64,000 nucleotides of DNA, from positions 7,381,001 through 7,445,000 of the forward strand of contig AP018172.1 in NCBI GenBank assembly GCA_002368175.1, written 5' to 3'. The DNA is from Calothrix sp. NIES-2098. Lineage in GTDB: Bacteria; Cyanobacteriota; Cyanobacteriia; Cyanobacteriales; Nostocaceae. The notes beneath the pieces are model-generated. The model saw only the letters and a list, made by a program, of their open reading frames with translations. It was not told the DNA's origin and ran no database searches. Made by a program: the position numbers and the translations under genes. Shown here piece after piece: positions 9,499 through 20,000 of the stretch (positions within the stretch are counted from its first letter, which is position 1; every line of letters begins with the position of its first letter).

Positions 9499-10659
9499 TT
9501 ACTTCAGAAGAGATTTAATTTCTTGGTAAATCGAGCTAAGTAAAATACCTTCCCGAATCGATCCAAATGATCTTGATCGCTCTGCATGATGTAAGGCTAC
9601 AACTTTCCAGTCCTCATTAAAACAAGGCGATCCACTGGAACCACCTGCTGTTTTTGTTGCATATTGCACCAGACCACTTTGTTGGTGAATGCTTGTAATA
9701 CCATCCCAGCTGACTGCCAACTTCATAGATTCCCCTTCAGGATGTTGTAGGATCGTTAAACCCATGCCTTTGCTAGGGGAACTCTCAAAATCACATTCCG
9801 CCGCTTTAATTTCGCTTGCCTTGCTAATTTTTTCTTCAACTTGAAGCAAAGCATAATCAAGCTTCTCAGTAGGGCTATAGTTGAAGATAGGCTTTTCCTG
9901 GTCTAAACGAAATGTCTGACCATCAGTTGCCTTACCTGTTTTTGCTGTGAAATACCCAAAGCGTAAAAGAATCTTTTTAGCATCTTCATTTATACTCTCA
10001 GGAGAAGGGCTTTCTCTTGGAAGTACATGGTAATTTGTCAGCAGTAAATTTTTCTCTTTTTTCTTAATAAGAAAGCCAGTACCTAAAGCTTTCCCGGTTA
10101 ATGTTTCGATCCGGCATACAGAAACTGCCTGTTGAATCCCTCGCATTAAAAATCCGACATCGAAAAATTCAGGTTCAGAGTGGAACCAACTTTGGAGTTG
10201 TAATTTCTCAATCGGTTCCTGCCAGTCAATCTCTGGACCATAATGTTTAGGGAATGAACTATCTTTGAGCGATATAGGAACCTGATATTGGACAATTAGC
10301 TCATTTAATAATTGATCATCTCGAATAAGTTTATACCGGACTATCACAGCAGCGATTATGCTAGCTTTGTCGAGTCCCAATTCCTCAGATAGCAAAATTT
10401 GTAAAATGCTACCTAGTGTATTGAATTTTGGATCATTATTATTGATACCTCTACTGTAACAATTGTTAATTAGAGTACGAGCTGCCGCCCCAATATCCGA
10501 CGGCCATTGTCCAAAAGCTTGAATCCATTTTTTTGGTATATTCGCTCGCTGTAGTAAATCCTTAAACACTACAGGATGGCTATCTTGTGAGTTGTATGCT
10601 AAGTCAGCCATAACCTCCACAAGAAGTTTTATATCCTTCTCTTGTAGTTGCTCCTGCAT
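9499..10659 (-). CDS. EAD-trypsin-like serine protease (predicted effector)
   Basis: This 386-aa protein has an N-terminal effector-associated domain (1-125) homologous to that of VMAP (KDIKLLV, ADLA, IPKKW, SRGIN, LGSIL), then a trypsin-fold protease. The catalytic triad is readable: His211 in TNYHV, Asp268 in LDYALL and Ser342 in GSSGSP. There is no signal peptide, so it should act in the cytoplasm. In EAD-coupled systems the protease is the effector released or activated on sensing. It is the first gene of the operon; the promoter must lie in 10660-10900. An overlapping upstream frame (10629-10856) is not supported. Confidence 0.88.
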   Translation of the reverse strand: MQEQLQEKDIKLLVEVMADLAYNSQDSHPVVFKDLLQRANIPKKWIQAFGQWPSDIGAAARTLINNCYSRGINNNDPKFNTLGSILQILLSEELGLDKASIIAAVIVRYKLIRDDQLLNELIVQYQVPISLKDSSFPKHYGPEIDWQEPIEKLQLQSWFHSEPEFFDVGFLMRGIQQAVSVCRIETLTGKALGTGFLIKKKEKNLLLTNYHVLPRESPSPESINEDAKKILLRFGYFTAKTGKATDGQTFRLDQEKPIFNYSPTEKLDYALLQVEEKISKASEIKAAECDFESSPSKGMGLTILQHPEGESMKLAVSWDGITSIHQQSGLVQYATKTAGGSSGSPCFNEDWKVVALHHAERSRSFGSIREGILLSSIYQEIKSLLK

Positions 10660-11379
10660 AATTGTTCTAGCCCTTTATGGTGAAGGATTCCGAAAATGAT
10701 GGAGACTAAAATCCACGATTTTTCTAACAGCTTATAGATATATACCAGATTGCAGCTAACAACACGTAACTTCAACACTGTCAGTTTTGTTTCCGGAGAA
10801 TTGATAACAGTTACAAAGCCTGACGAGGTGTTCAAACATCTCGTTAGAGCATCCAAGAAGAAGAGAGTTTTACTGTACCACCTTAAACAAGGAAGTTATC
10901 GCAGAGAAATGGACTGACACGCTTAAAATGATGCATTAAGAAAATCCATCTTATCGGCCTTTATTGGCGTACATCTGCGGTTTATTTTATCCTCACTAAT
11001 GCACAGAATTAGCTGTATCAGTCCAGAACGGTGTTAAAGGTATGTCTGCTGTTGGATTAATTAAGATGATCCGTATCCGCTGATCCGAGCGATCCGCATT
11101 ATGTAATTACTGGTGAGATCGCAGGACTCTCACCAGCATATATAGGGACTAGTTTACCTATCAGCAATAAATAAGTGATTTAAGCCTCTAATTTCCCTGG
11201 CTTCGGTTCCGTAATTAGTTGCCAGTCAATCTTCTTGTTATGCTAGTTCTGCGATCGCCACTGTATGAAGTTTATGCTGTGAGATTAAGTTAGCGATTGC
11301 AACAGTATTTCAATGCTAGCTATTGGTGCCTCTGGCAATAGGATCGCTAGTGACAAACTGCTCCTGATCTACCTAAGCT
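10660..11379. other. Intergenic region upstream of the VMAP operon
   Basis: Seven hundred bases without a supported gene. A 75-codon minus frame (10629-10856) overlaps the protease start, has odd composition and no ribosome site. The region must hold the promoter of the VMAP operon, but no clear -35/-10 pair stood out. Several HIP1-like GATCGC words occur. Confidence 0.5.
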
Positions 11380-11556
11380 TCATTTTCCTTCTCCTTGAGT
11401 TGGCCGAATAGTTCCTTCCTCCCGTGCCTTTTTAATTGCTCGTTTCAGAATTAACACTGCCATTTGAGACAAAGAGCGCTCTTCTGCATCCGCTAGTTGC
11501 TGTAGAGCTTCTTTGTCTTGTTCTTCCATGTAAATAGTTACAGTTACTTTTCCCAT
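11380..11556 (-). CDS. Ribbon-helix-helix (CopG-type) protein, 58 aa
   Basis: The frame from ATG 11556 encodes a 58-aa protein starting MGKVTVTIYMEEQDKEAL, then RSLSQMAVLILKRAIKKARE. This is a ribbon-helix-helix pattern: an N-terminal basic/threonine beta strand, helix A, a turn with S-x-S, and helix B. Such proteins are DNA-binding regulators or antitoxins. No toxin frame is adjacent, so it may be an orphan antitoxin or a regulator of the divergent genes from 11729. It is divergently arranged with them across a 172-bp region containing a promoter-like box and a strong inverted repeat. Confidence 0.7.
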   Translation of the reverse strand: MGKVTVTIYMEEQDKEALQQLADAEERSLSQMAVLILKRAIKKAREEGTIRPTQGEGK

Positions 11557-11640
11557 GTGACTATCATAAGCTTTCTTGTGTACTTTTATGCCTTAAGCCT
11601 TATAACACATAAATTCACATTTAAAAACACAATAATTGCG

Positions 11641-11700
11641 TATAATTACTTATAACGTCAAAAGCCAGCGTTGACCCTAGGAAAGTTACACGCTGGCTTT
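11641..11700 (+). promoter_or_regulatory. TATAAT box and 11-bp stem-loop in 5' leader
   Basis: A consensus -10 box TATAAT at 11641-11646 is followed by perfect 11-bp inverted arms at 11661-11671 and 11690-11700 (AAAGCCAGCGT and its complement) with an 18-base loop. No U-run follows, so it is not a simple terminator. It could be a 5' UTR hairpin or an operator, possibly for the divergent ribbon-helix-helix protein. A good ribosome site (AGGAGA) precedes ATG 11729. Confidence 0.55.
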
Positions 11701-11728
11701 CGGCTCCCTCATACAGGAGACATATTCC

Positions 11729-12247
11729 ATGTTAAAGCCTGTTGGCAATAAAACAGATGAATACAGAGGTTATCTACAAGCTTTAGATGACTTCGCGATA
11801 ACTGAACTATTGGCAAAACTCAGCGATTACTGTGAGCCGCTAGAAAAAGAAACCTTAGCAGCAGTGCTGATTTCTCAACTAGCTCAGAGTCTTGATTCTG
11901 AATTGATTGCTAATTATGTGAGTGCGATTGCTCAAAGCCAGCAGTATTCACTAGCAGCATTACTCCATCAGAAATTCTCTCCAGATGCTGTTGACTTACC
12001 AATTGATTTTCCTGAGACAGCAAAGACACCGCGCTTTTTGTACGGGGATCGACTGCGCTGGCTCGGTTCTGACACTGACTGGGGAACTGCGATCGGCAGA
12101 TTTTACAGCTTTGCACCCCATCTCTGCCGCTGGAATTGGTGTTACCTAATTTGGTTGAGCAAAGATAGCCCTAGTGCCGCTTGGACATCTGCCGACATTG
12201 CCTGGGAAGAAGATTTAGAACCAATAGAAGGGTCGCAGGTGCTATGA
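11729..12247 (+). CDS. Conserved cyanobacterial-type hypothetical protein, 172 aa
   Basis: I do not recognise a domain in this 172-aa protein. The first 90 residues are predicted helical and acidic; the second half is Trp- and aromatic-rich (RFLYGDRLRWLG, WNWCYLIWL, WTSADIAWEED). It has an AGGAGA ribosome site. Its stop overlaps the start of the next gene as ATGA, so the two are coupled. It lies in the small-gene module between the VMAP and helicase operons. Lack of membrane segments suggests a cytoplasmic protein. Confidence 0.6.
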   Translation: MLKPVGNKTDEYRGYLQALDDFAITELLAKLSDYCEPLEKETLAAVLISQLAQSLDSELIANYVSAIAQSQQYSLAALLHQKFSPDAVDLPIDFPETAKTPRFLYGDRLRWLGSDTDWGTAIGRFYSFAPHLCRWNWCYLIWLSKDSPSAAWTSADIAWEEDLEPIEGSQVL

Positions 12248-12552
12248 ATAATCCCCGCCCTTTACAGGCGCGAGAGCAAAATCTAATTGACTTCTACAGC
12301 CACTGTCAGCTAGGTATGACACCCAAGAAATTTTATGGCAAGTGGGATGTCAATCACGAGGCGATCGCCCGTATTTGCTCTCGCTCAATATCAACTGTCC
12401 GGCGTTGGTTTTCCAAGGGACGCAATTACCGCCGACCAACACCTACTGATTTACGCCATCTCGCCCTGATGGACTTGCTGCTAGAAAACTTCGAGGAGAT
12501 TCCTCAAGAATTTCTGGAGATGCTTTGTGTCTCTAAAAGAAGTCAGCAGTAA
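12244..12552 (+). CDS. HTH DNA-binding protein
   Basis: This 102-aa protein carries a helix-turn-helix segment: NHEAIARICSRSISTVRRWF (about residues 38-57) has the spacing of a resolvase/sigma-like or terminase-type HTH, followed by a basic KGRNYRRP tail. The start at 12244 is chosen because it makes an ATGA overlap with the upstream gene; a frame extension to 12181 overlaps that gene fully and has no ribosome site. It is probably a regulator or a DNA-binding accessory of the upstream protein. A weak hairpin follows near 12594-12624 (AAGCCAC/GTGGCTT). Confidence 0.65.
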   Translation: MNNPRPLQAREQNLIDFYSHCQLGMTPKKFYGKWDVNHEAIARICSRSISTVRRWFSKGRNYRRPTPTDLRHLALMDLLLENFEEIPQEFLEMLCVSKRSQQ

Positions 12553-12657
12553 TTGAAAAGTCAACAAATTTCAATATCAGGATGACATTTTTTTACAAGC
12601 CACTCTCGCTGTAGGGTGGCTTTTATCTATGAAATTAAGTATTTGTCGGAGGTTATT

Positions 12658-12858
12658 ATGACCTACATTGAACGATTAAGCCCTTGGTGTATAGTTCGCC
12701 ATTTTCCGAATATGCAGCATCAAATGCTTGGGCGTTTTCGCCGCCGCAGTGATGCAGAAGCCCATTTACAAGTACTCAAGCGGCTAATTCCAAATGTGGT
12801 TTTAACAATCATTTTCAATCCGGTAGTAGAGCAACAAGAGCAGTTTGCTTCCAATTAA
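12658..12858 (+). CDS. Small conserved hypothetical protein, 66 aa
   Basis: The 66-aa product begins MTYIERLSPWCIVRHFPNMQ and has a RRRSDAEAHLQVLKRL helix that resembles the generic DUF-type fold of short proteins that reformat residues around a central helix. The start at 12658 has an excellent GGAGG ribosome site six bases upstream; the longer frame from 12616 has none. Function unknown. Similar short ORFs are frequent in cyanobacterial plasmids and islands, but I cannot name a family. Confidence 0.55.
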   Translation: MTYIERLSPWCIVRHFPNMQHQMLGRFRRRSDAEAHLQVLKRLIPNVVLTIIFNPVVEQQEQFASN

Positions 12859-12902
12859 CTTCAGCAATACAGCACGTCAAATTTACGCCGTTCATTTGAA
12901 AC

Positions 12903-13523
12903 ATGGCAAACATTCTTCAAGCCAAAGTCACCATTGTCGGAACTAGAACACTTGCCATACACCATTTTGGCATTGATGCTTTACCACTAGAAGCGACTGA
13001 GAAAGATGGTGTTGCTGGCAATAGCCCCAATGAGTGGAAAAAGACAGTCCTCATGGATGAAGAACGCCAGTTATTTCTACTTCCGACATACTTTTTCGGT
13101 TGTATCAAGTATGGGGGTAAAACTGTAAAAAGGGGTAAAAGTAACTTACTGGCAGACATTGCCAGCACGTTACAAGTGATGGACGACCAGATTTACATCT
13201 GTAATAGTGATGGGCCAATTAAGTTGCCCGATCCACCGCAAGTCATTGAGGCAGGGACTATCAAAAATGAGAAATTGCCTGCTAGCTACGTTGAAGTCAT
13301 TGGCGTGCGTAACCCATCAACTAAAGCTAGGAATATCCGTTACCGCGTTGCTGTGAAACCTGGATGGCACTGTTCATTTACTATTCTTTGGGATTCAGTC
13401 GTGGTTGATAGAAAGTCCTTAGAGACAGCTATTATCAATGCTGGCACTTTAGTAGGTATTGGTGATGGTAGGCAAAGCATTGGTTATGGGCGTTTTGAAC
13501 TGACTAATTTTGCCATTGTTTAA
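12903..13523 (+). CDS. Phage-type conserved protein with glycine-rich C-terminal loop
   Basis: This 206-aa protein resembles proteins I recall from prophage recombination regions, of unknown function. A short glycine-rich segment GIGDGRQSIGYGRF near residues 184-197 is like the C-terminal G-loop of RAMP-fold proteins, but the similarity is only a motif. It is followed by an HNH endonuclease gene. A decayed piece of the same gene (matching DGPIKLPDPPQVIE) lies at 25736-25819, on the other side of the helicase operon and in the same orientation, which points to a duplication or insertion event. Start ATG 12903 has no strong ribosome site. Confidence 0.55.
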   Translation: MANILQAKVTIVGTRTLAIHHFGIDALPLEATEKDGVAGNSPNEWKKTVLMDEERQLFLLPTYFFGCIKYGGKTVKRGKSNLLADIASTLQVMDDQIYICNSDGPIKLPDPPQVIEAGTIKNEKLPASYVEVIGVRNPSTKARNIRYRVAVKPGWHCSFTILWDSVVVDRKSLETAIINAGTLVGIGDGRQSIGYGRFELTNFAIV

Positions 13524-13529
13524 TACATG

Positions 13530-13606
13530 TCGTCTTCTGTTGTGTCCAGTCCAGTAGCGTCTAGTCATGTTGAGTTACGTCATCTTCAGTTAGGTTGTGT
13601 CACGTC
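13530..13606 (+). repeat. Degenerate short-word repeats (GTC/GTCAT)
   Basis: The gap between the phage-type gene and the HNH gene is built of irregular copies of short words such as TTGTGTC, AGTC, CGTCAT and GTCATGTCAT. It looks like a degenerate short tandem repeat typical of cyanobacterial intergenic DNA. No regulatory role is evident. Confidence 0.4.
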
Positions 13607-14023
13607 ATGTCATCAATCACACTCTACCTGCAAATTAAGCAACGTCGTCAGCATCCCAACCTTCCAGTTTATTGGTGGCGGCGACAACCACTAGAGCAGT
13701 GGGAACTGACAAGACAACGTATTTACCAGCGCGATCGCGGTATTTGTCAAAGTCCAACAGATACACCTCCGAAAATTCAAGGCTTATGCATGGGTGAAGT
13801 CAAACTTAGGGTTGCTCACATTGATCACATTCGTCCTTTATCTTCTGGTGGTAGCAATCATGCATCTAATTTAAGAACCCTTTGCCCTGTATGCCATGCG
13901 CTACGTCTTGATCGAAAGCATGACGGTATGAGAAATGGCCTGGTCAAGAAAGGTTTAATCCCTGTTAATTGGAAACAGTTTGTTTGGGATGAAATTGTCG
14001 GCGATCGCCAGCCTGATTCATGA
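13607..14023 (+). CDS. HNH endonuclease
   Basis: This 138-aa protein has an HNH motif HIDHIRPLSSGG, then N..NL and two CxxC halves (the CPVCH knuckle plus an upstream C) that fit an HNH nuclease with a bound zinc. The N-terminal half (QHPNLPVYWWRRQ) is basic. I chose ATG 13607; a TTG 12 bases upstream would add four residues. It may be a mobile or phage-derived nuclease and sits with the phage-type gene upstream. It is convergent with the DUF1998 helicase, with only 19 bases between the stops. Confidence 0.8.
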   Translation: MSSITLYLQIKQRRQHPNLPVYWWRRQPLEQWELTRQRIYQRDRGICQSPTDTPPKIQGLCMGEVKLRVAHIDHIRPLSSGGSNHASNLRTLCPVCHALRLDRKHDGMRNGLVKKGLIPVNWKQFVWDEIVGDRQPDS

Positions 14024-14042
14024 CATCGTTTCAGTATACCTA

Positions 14043-17000
14043 TCAAACTTGCTTATTAATTACGATATAAGTCGGTTCTGTTACCGAATAAACTCCAGTT
14101 GTTTTTAGCTCCAAAAAATCAATTCCTTTATCAAAAATAATTTTGTATCGCTGACCATTTACTGTCTGAACTTCCATCATGCGTGCATGAGGGAAGTGGG
14201 AGCGTTGTTGCTGTTGCCAGGGTTGAACACTCACCTTTATAGAAACTCCCATGCTTTTAATTTCAGCGAGTGCCGCTTCCAAATTAGCTTTTCGCTGGGA
14301 GACTGAATCCCCCTGGAATTCTTCTAAAACCCGAATACTGATAGAGGAATTCGCATTGAGTCCATCAGCTTTTAAGAGGTCAGCAATAATTTTGGCTCCT
14401 TTCTCATTCAGGTAGCGATCGCTATAAACTATGTTCACCCCTCCGCTACCGGACAACACACGGTCTATTCCGAGTCTTTGCCGTAGTTGAGATATTGTTA
14501 AATTACTCCAGCTTCTATCTGGAAAGATAACTGTAGTATTAACATCTTCTAGTTCCTTGGCTTCGACAAGTCGAGCTTGCGATCGCCACTTTTCTAGACG
14601 TTGAAAAACAGTCTCTACACCTTCAGAACTCCTAGTTTCAAACCATTCCAACATTCCATCTTCTGATTTTGTGTGCAGTTGTAAAGCAATACGATGTTGT
14701 TGCTGAGTACTCAAACATAAAATTGGCACATCATTCACAGATGTTTGATAAAGCTTGAGCGCTCCTTTGTCTACCCACTGTTGCAAATGTTTTTGCAATA
14801 ATTGTAAATTTCTTCTTACTGAATCAGAAGCAGCAGTATTTGGTTGCGGCAATTGATTTAAAATTAATTCCAACGGAATTTCACTACGTTCCATTGAGGA
14901 AACTACATCTTTTATCAGCTTTATCCAAGACAGTAGTGAACCATTATTCAAATTAAACCCATCTATCAAACTTGGTAGATAAATCATACTTACCTTACCA
15001 GCCATGCGGCAGAGTCCAGGCAAGCGAACTGCCATTTGCGATAATTTGGCTCGATTAGCATTGGGGGCGAAATCTTGCAGTTCTGGGTCTGGTTTCATAA
15101 CCAAATATTTGATAAAATCTGCAACTATTTTTCGATTTATCTCTGCATGAAATGCTTGATTAGAATAGGTTCTTAAGCAGTCATAGCAGCTGGTATCACA
15201 ACTACAAGATGCAACAATTTCTAAAGCTTTTTCTAAAACTTCAAAAAAGTGATCGGCAATACGCCTGCTATAACCCGCTCCCCCTGGAACATTGTCATAG
15301 ATAATGATTTCTGCTAGTTGATTTTGTAATGGTCTAAACAAACCATCCAATTCTGCACGAGGCACATCAATTACTTCTGCTGCGGCGGCTATTAGTGCAT
15401 AAGTTAGCGATCGCCAAAATCCCATGCCATCAGTACTTTGATTGGTTTGTTCTGTTACAGATGAAACTGTTCCACCGTCTCCATAATGAACAACTTCACC
15501 AAATAGAGGGATAAGATTTTTTGCTGCTTGAAATTCAATTTTTAGCAAATCACTGCGAAATTCATGTCCTAAATGAATAAGCGGGTATCCACTACCTGAA
15601 CAATCTCTAGCTGTATTCGGGTGTTTATGAGCAGTTGATGAAGCTTTAAAACTAGCTGCCTGTTTTTTACTGCCACCTTTGGTGTTATTTGCTTCACGCT
15701 GTTTTTGTACCAATTCACTTAGGTCTCTGCCACAGCTTTGACAAATGGCAAAACCTTCTTTACTGAAGCCTTTACCATGCCCTAAACTTCCTTGATTTGC
15801 GAGAAATAGAGTTCCACCTTTACTAACTGTGAGTTTATAAAATTGAGATTCTAATTGTTCTTGGTTTTCTCCAGGCTTGGCTAAAAATACCTGTGATGTT
15901 GGTTGACGTTGTGGTTTAGTATAAGGTGTAACTTTTGGTGTAACTGACCAGTCTGTAGTAAAGGCTTTAGGAACTTTGTAAAGCTTCATTTTAGCAGCAG
16001 AAGCAGGAGTCGCCTCCCACCCACAGACAGAACATTCTTCAATTATGTTTTCTGTGATTGATACTTCAAAGTGATTACAATTCTTGCAAACCCAATAGTA
16101 TTTTTTCTCTAAATCACTGGGTCTAAGAATGCCCACACTTTGATAAACTCGGTCATCAACTACAATATCTTGACTAGGCGCATATTCACCAAGAGCAAGC
16201 CGGCGATCGCGTTCTAGTCTATGCTTCCCTTGAGATGATTTAAATTCATTACTATCCCCTGTAAGTAAGCGCACAACATCAATGGGAAAGCCATAAATGG
16301 GTAATACACTTGCCTGAACTAATTCATCGTGAAGTCGGCGCTTACCAATCTTTTCTAACTCTGCTTCAATACTATCGCGCCGCTTCTCCAATCCCTTACG
16401 TTTTGTGCGGTCAGCTTCGGTAGCAATACTTTTTTGAATATCCTTCAGTAGTGGTACCAAATCATTCCAATCTGCCAGTTCTTGTTGCTGGAATATTAAA
16501 AGTGCTGCAAAAAAATCATTTAAGATATCGGTAGCAGAATAAGAAATTTTTAGCTTATTTATCCATACTTGGGCAACAGAATGAGCATCATCGCTATGCA
16601 GCCACTCTTGTAATTCACAAAAAATTGAGGTAGGTGGCGGAGAGAAATTAAGGGTAGAACTAAAATTATGCAGAGGTAAACTGAAAAATTCAGCGATTGT
16701 GACTTTCTCTGCTCCTTTATCCTTTGCCTTTAGAAACTCAGCTAGTAATTCAGCGCGAATATGACGCTGCTGAATTTGGAAGTTATCAGCATCAAGCTTA
16801 GGAATTTGATTATTGCCAGCAATTAATTGTTCAGGTTGCTCGAAATAAAATCGATCGTGGGGGCGACGCTGACCATACATTAAAGTAATAGCAACTCCAT
16901 CGGTGCGCCGTCCCGCGCGTCCTGCTCTTTGTTGGTAGTTACTAACATGAGGTGGAAAGTTACGTAAAACCACAGCTTGCAGTTCGCCAATATCTACACC

Positions 17001-20000
17001 CATTTCTAGGGTTGTAGAACAACTAAGAAGATTAATTTGACCACGACGAAAACGATTTTCGCGTTTTTCTAATTCACCTACTCCTAGCTGTGCTGTATGT
17101 TCTTGCGATCGTAAAGGCAAAGGCAAGCGATTTTTGATAATATACCGCTGATAATGATCGTTTGTGACTTGTTCTATTTTGTCAGCATTATAGGGCTGAA
17201 GCTTGCCAGAACATTTGAAAGCTGGGCATCCAAAAATATTAAGCTTAGTTTGGGATTTTTGTATATCTGATAGTCCCGGAACATGGATAATTTGTTGACA
17301 GCAATCGCACTGATACCAATCGTGCTGAGTTTGAATGATATTTAATTTTGCCCAGTTCAATTGATGACCATTTTTAGCTGGAACTAGCAAGCGTAAATCT
17401 TGTAGTTGCCTAAATAGAGCAACAAATTTATCGTTGGTAGGCAGGTTTTTACCAAATAACTGTAAATAATACCAACCAAGTCTATTTTGAACTTGGCTAA
17501 CTTCGCCTGTTTTTTCCTTCAACTTAGGAAGGAATGAAGGTGAATCCTGAAATTTTTTAATTTCATCACCTGATTTTTTTAAAAATAGATAATTTTTAGA
17601 CTTGCCTTGGACATCTACCATTTCTGGACGAACGCCTTCAACCCCACCAGTTTCAGGAAAGTAACGCGATGCACCCTCAACGCTCACGATTCCTGTGCGG
17701 CGAATGATATCTGCAAGAACTATCAAGAAAATCTCGGCTTCAGCATTTGATATCTCAAATTCACGAGCTACCCATTCAATTAACCGCTCATCTCTCAATT
17801 CAAGATGGCAAGCAAATAAAGCATAGGCTTCTAATGTAGAGCGGCGGTTAAAAGGAAGGGCGAATTCACGCAATAATAATTCTTTAGCACGAGCCTCTGC
17901 ACTATCTTGGCAATCCCTGAAGTTCTCTAAACTTTCTTCATCTTCAGGATAATAACTAAGATAATTCTTTCTAGAATCACGGTCTGGATGAGGGATAGAT
18001 GTTTCTAAAAAATACTGTTTTACTCGATTAATTAGTTGATTAATAGAAACAATATTATCATCAGATTTAAACTCTTGAAATGCTTGCCAAATTACTTGGC
18101 GATAAAGTGTTTCTGTGTGATTGCGCTGGTAGTCTGAGGCAAAAAAAGCAGCATCCTGACGACCATCAGAAAATGTTAATAGCTTGCGTTTTGATGCACT
18201 ACCTTGATTTTCTGGAGATTCAGGTAATAGCTCAAAGAGGCTATCAATCATAGCTTCTAAAGGCTCATCGGTATAAGCTACAAAACGGTTAATCGCTTGA
18301 GAACGGATAGGTCTTGTTCCACAAGCAGCACATTTGGGCAGGTAACATCCATTCAAATCTTTTGCATCTTTGGGGCGATGCCAAACTAAAGAAAATTCAT
18401 TTGGATGAGAAGATTTATTAGGAACTTGTTCTAATGTAGGTAGCCCAATCCAACCATCACGCTGACGAATTATCAGGGTAGTTGGTGATGAAAGTTCTTG
18501 TTCTTGTTCTTGTTCGCCAGTCTCCTCTTCTTCTGTAATACTGTCTAATAATCCTGAAGTTAGAGTGTATATTTTTTCATTTTCCCGTAGACCTTGATTT
18601 GAGCGAGGTAATGGTTGTAATTTAGATGCTCCATTTAACTGAGTAAAAGCATAAGCTTGTCCACACTGATAGCAACTACCCAACTCTAAAACTGGAGAAT
18701 TACAATCATCACAAGTACTTTTGTCGTTGAGATATAAGCGACCATATCGCAGAGGTTTATTCAAATAGTCGGGGTCGCAAACTCCACCAGGGCATTCAGG
18801 ATTAATGCAAGCATATAGCCCTTCTAAACTACGAAATAAAAGGTGTATTCTAACTGGTAGTAAAGGTAAATCATCGGAATTTTCACGAGCAAGAGCGCCT
18901 AATTGTAATAAATGAGCGAGGGCAAGTTTTGTTTCTGTATCATTAATAGTCCCATCAGGATTGAATGGTAAATTAACTCCCCAAACTTCTGGCAATTGTG
19001 TAATTTGCTCCCAAGGTTGGGGTTTACGCCTCAGAAGCTCAATAAAGCGATGTACTAGTGGATGTTGCTTAAGTGCATACCAAAGCAACTTGTGAACATC
19101 CCCTTGAGATTTAGACTCCGCTACTTTTAGTTGCTCGGTAGGTATAAAACCGCTAAGTCTATCAATCCAAAAGCTCAGATTATCATCAATTTTAGGCAAT
19201 TCTATTATGCTTAAATACTCTAAAATTTCTTCATTAGTAAATTCAGGAGGTAATTCATAAGCTTCACCTAATCTTTCTATAGCAGTTACGCGCTCGCCAC
19301 GAATTACCTGATTAAAAGATTCCCCAAAAAATTTGGTAGTAAATTCTAATATTTGCTGAGTAACTGAAACATCTCCTAAACTTGCGCTAGTAGCAATACA
19401 GCGAATCTGACCAGGTTTTTCTTGCTTAACAGCGACTTTTAGCCGCTCTATCAACATCGAAACTTCGCTACCAGTAGAGCCGTTGTATGTATGCGCCTCA
19501 TCTACGACTAACATTTTAAAAGTTGATGCTGAACTAGCAAAAACTTTGTTGCGCTCCATAGGACGAATCAACATATGCTCCAGCATGGAGTAGTTAGTCA
19601 CTAATATATGAGGCGGCTTCTCCCAAATTTCGCGCCGAGAAATGGCTTGGATTTTTTGAATTTTGGCAATGGCTTGATCAATTAATCTTTCACGAGTACT
19701 GAGATTAAGAGATGCTTGTTCTGTTTCAGTGAATAAGTCCTGAAGCTCTTGAGAATCATAAGCTTGTAACTCTTGTGCCAATGATTCTTCGGCTTTGTGC
19801 TCCTCAGTTTCAGTTCGACTTGTATAAAACCCAAATCTAATTTTTATCGTTTCTTGACGACATAGTAATTTTCGTAAGCGCTTAACTTGGTCATTGACTA
19901 AGGCATTCATGGGGTACAAAATCAACGCTCTGACCCCAGCTATAGATAAATTTTCTTCTTCTCTCAGCAGCATATCCAACATAGGAATGAGGAAACACTC

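Noticed and set aside
10629..10856. 75-codon minus-strand frame overlapping the start of the EAD-protease gene
   Set aside because: No ribosome site, overlaps a well-supported start, hydrophobic chance-like composition, and no known motif.
11729..12552. Toxin-antitoxin pair with the ribbon-helix-helix gene
   Set aside because: The genes are divergent rather than in one operon, and neither plus-strand protein shows a toxin motif.
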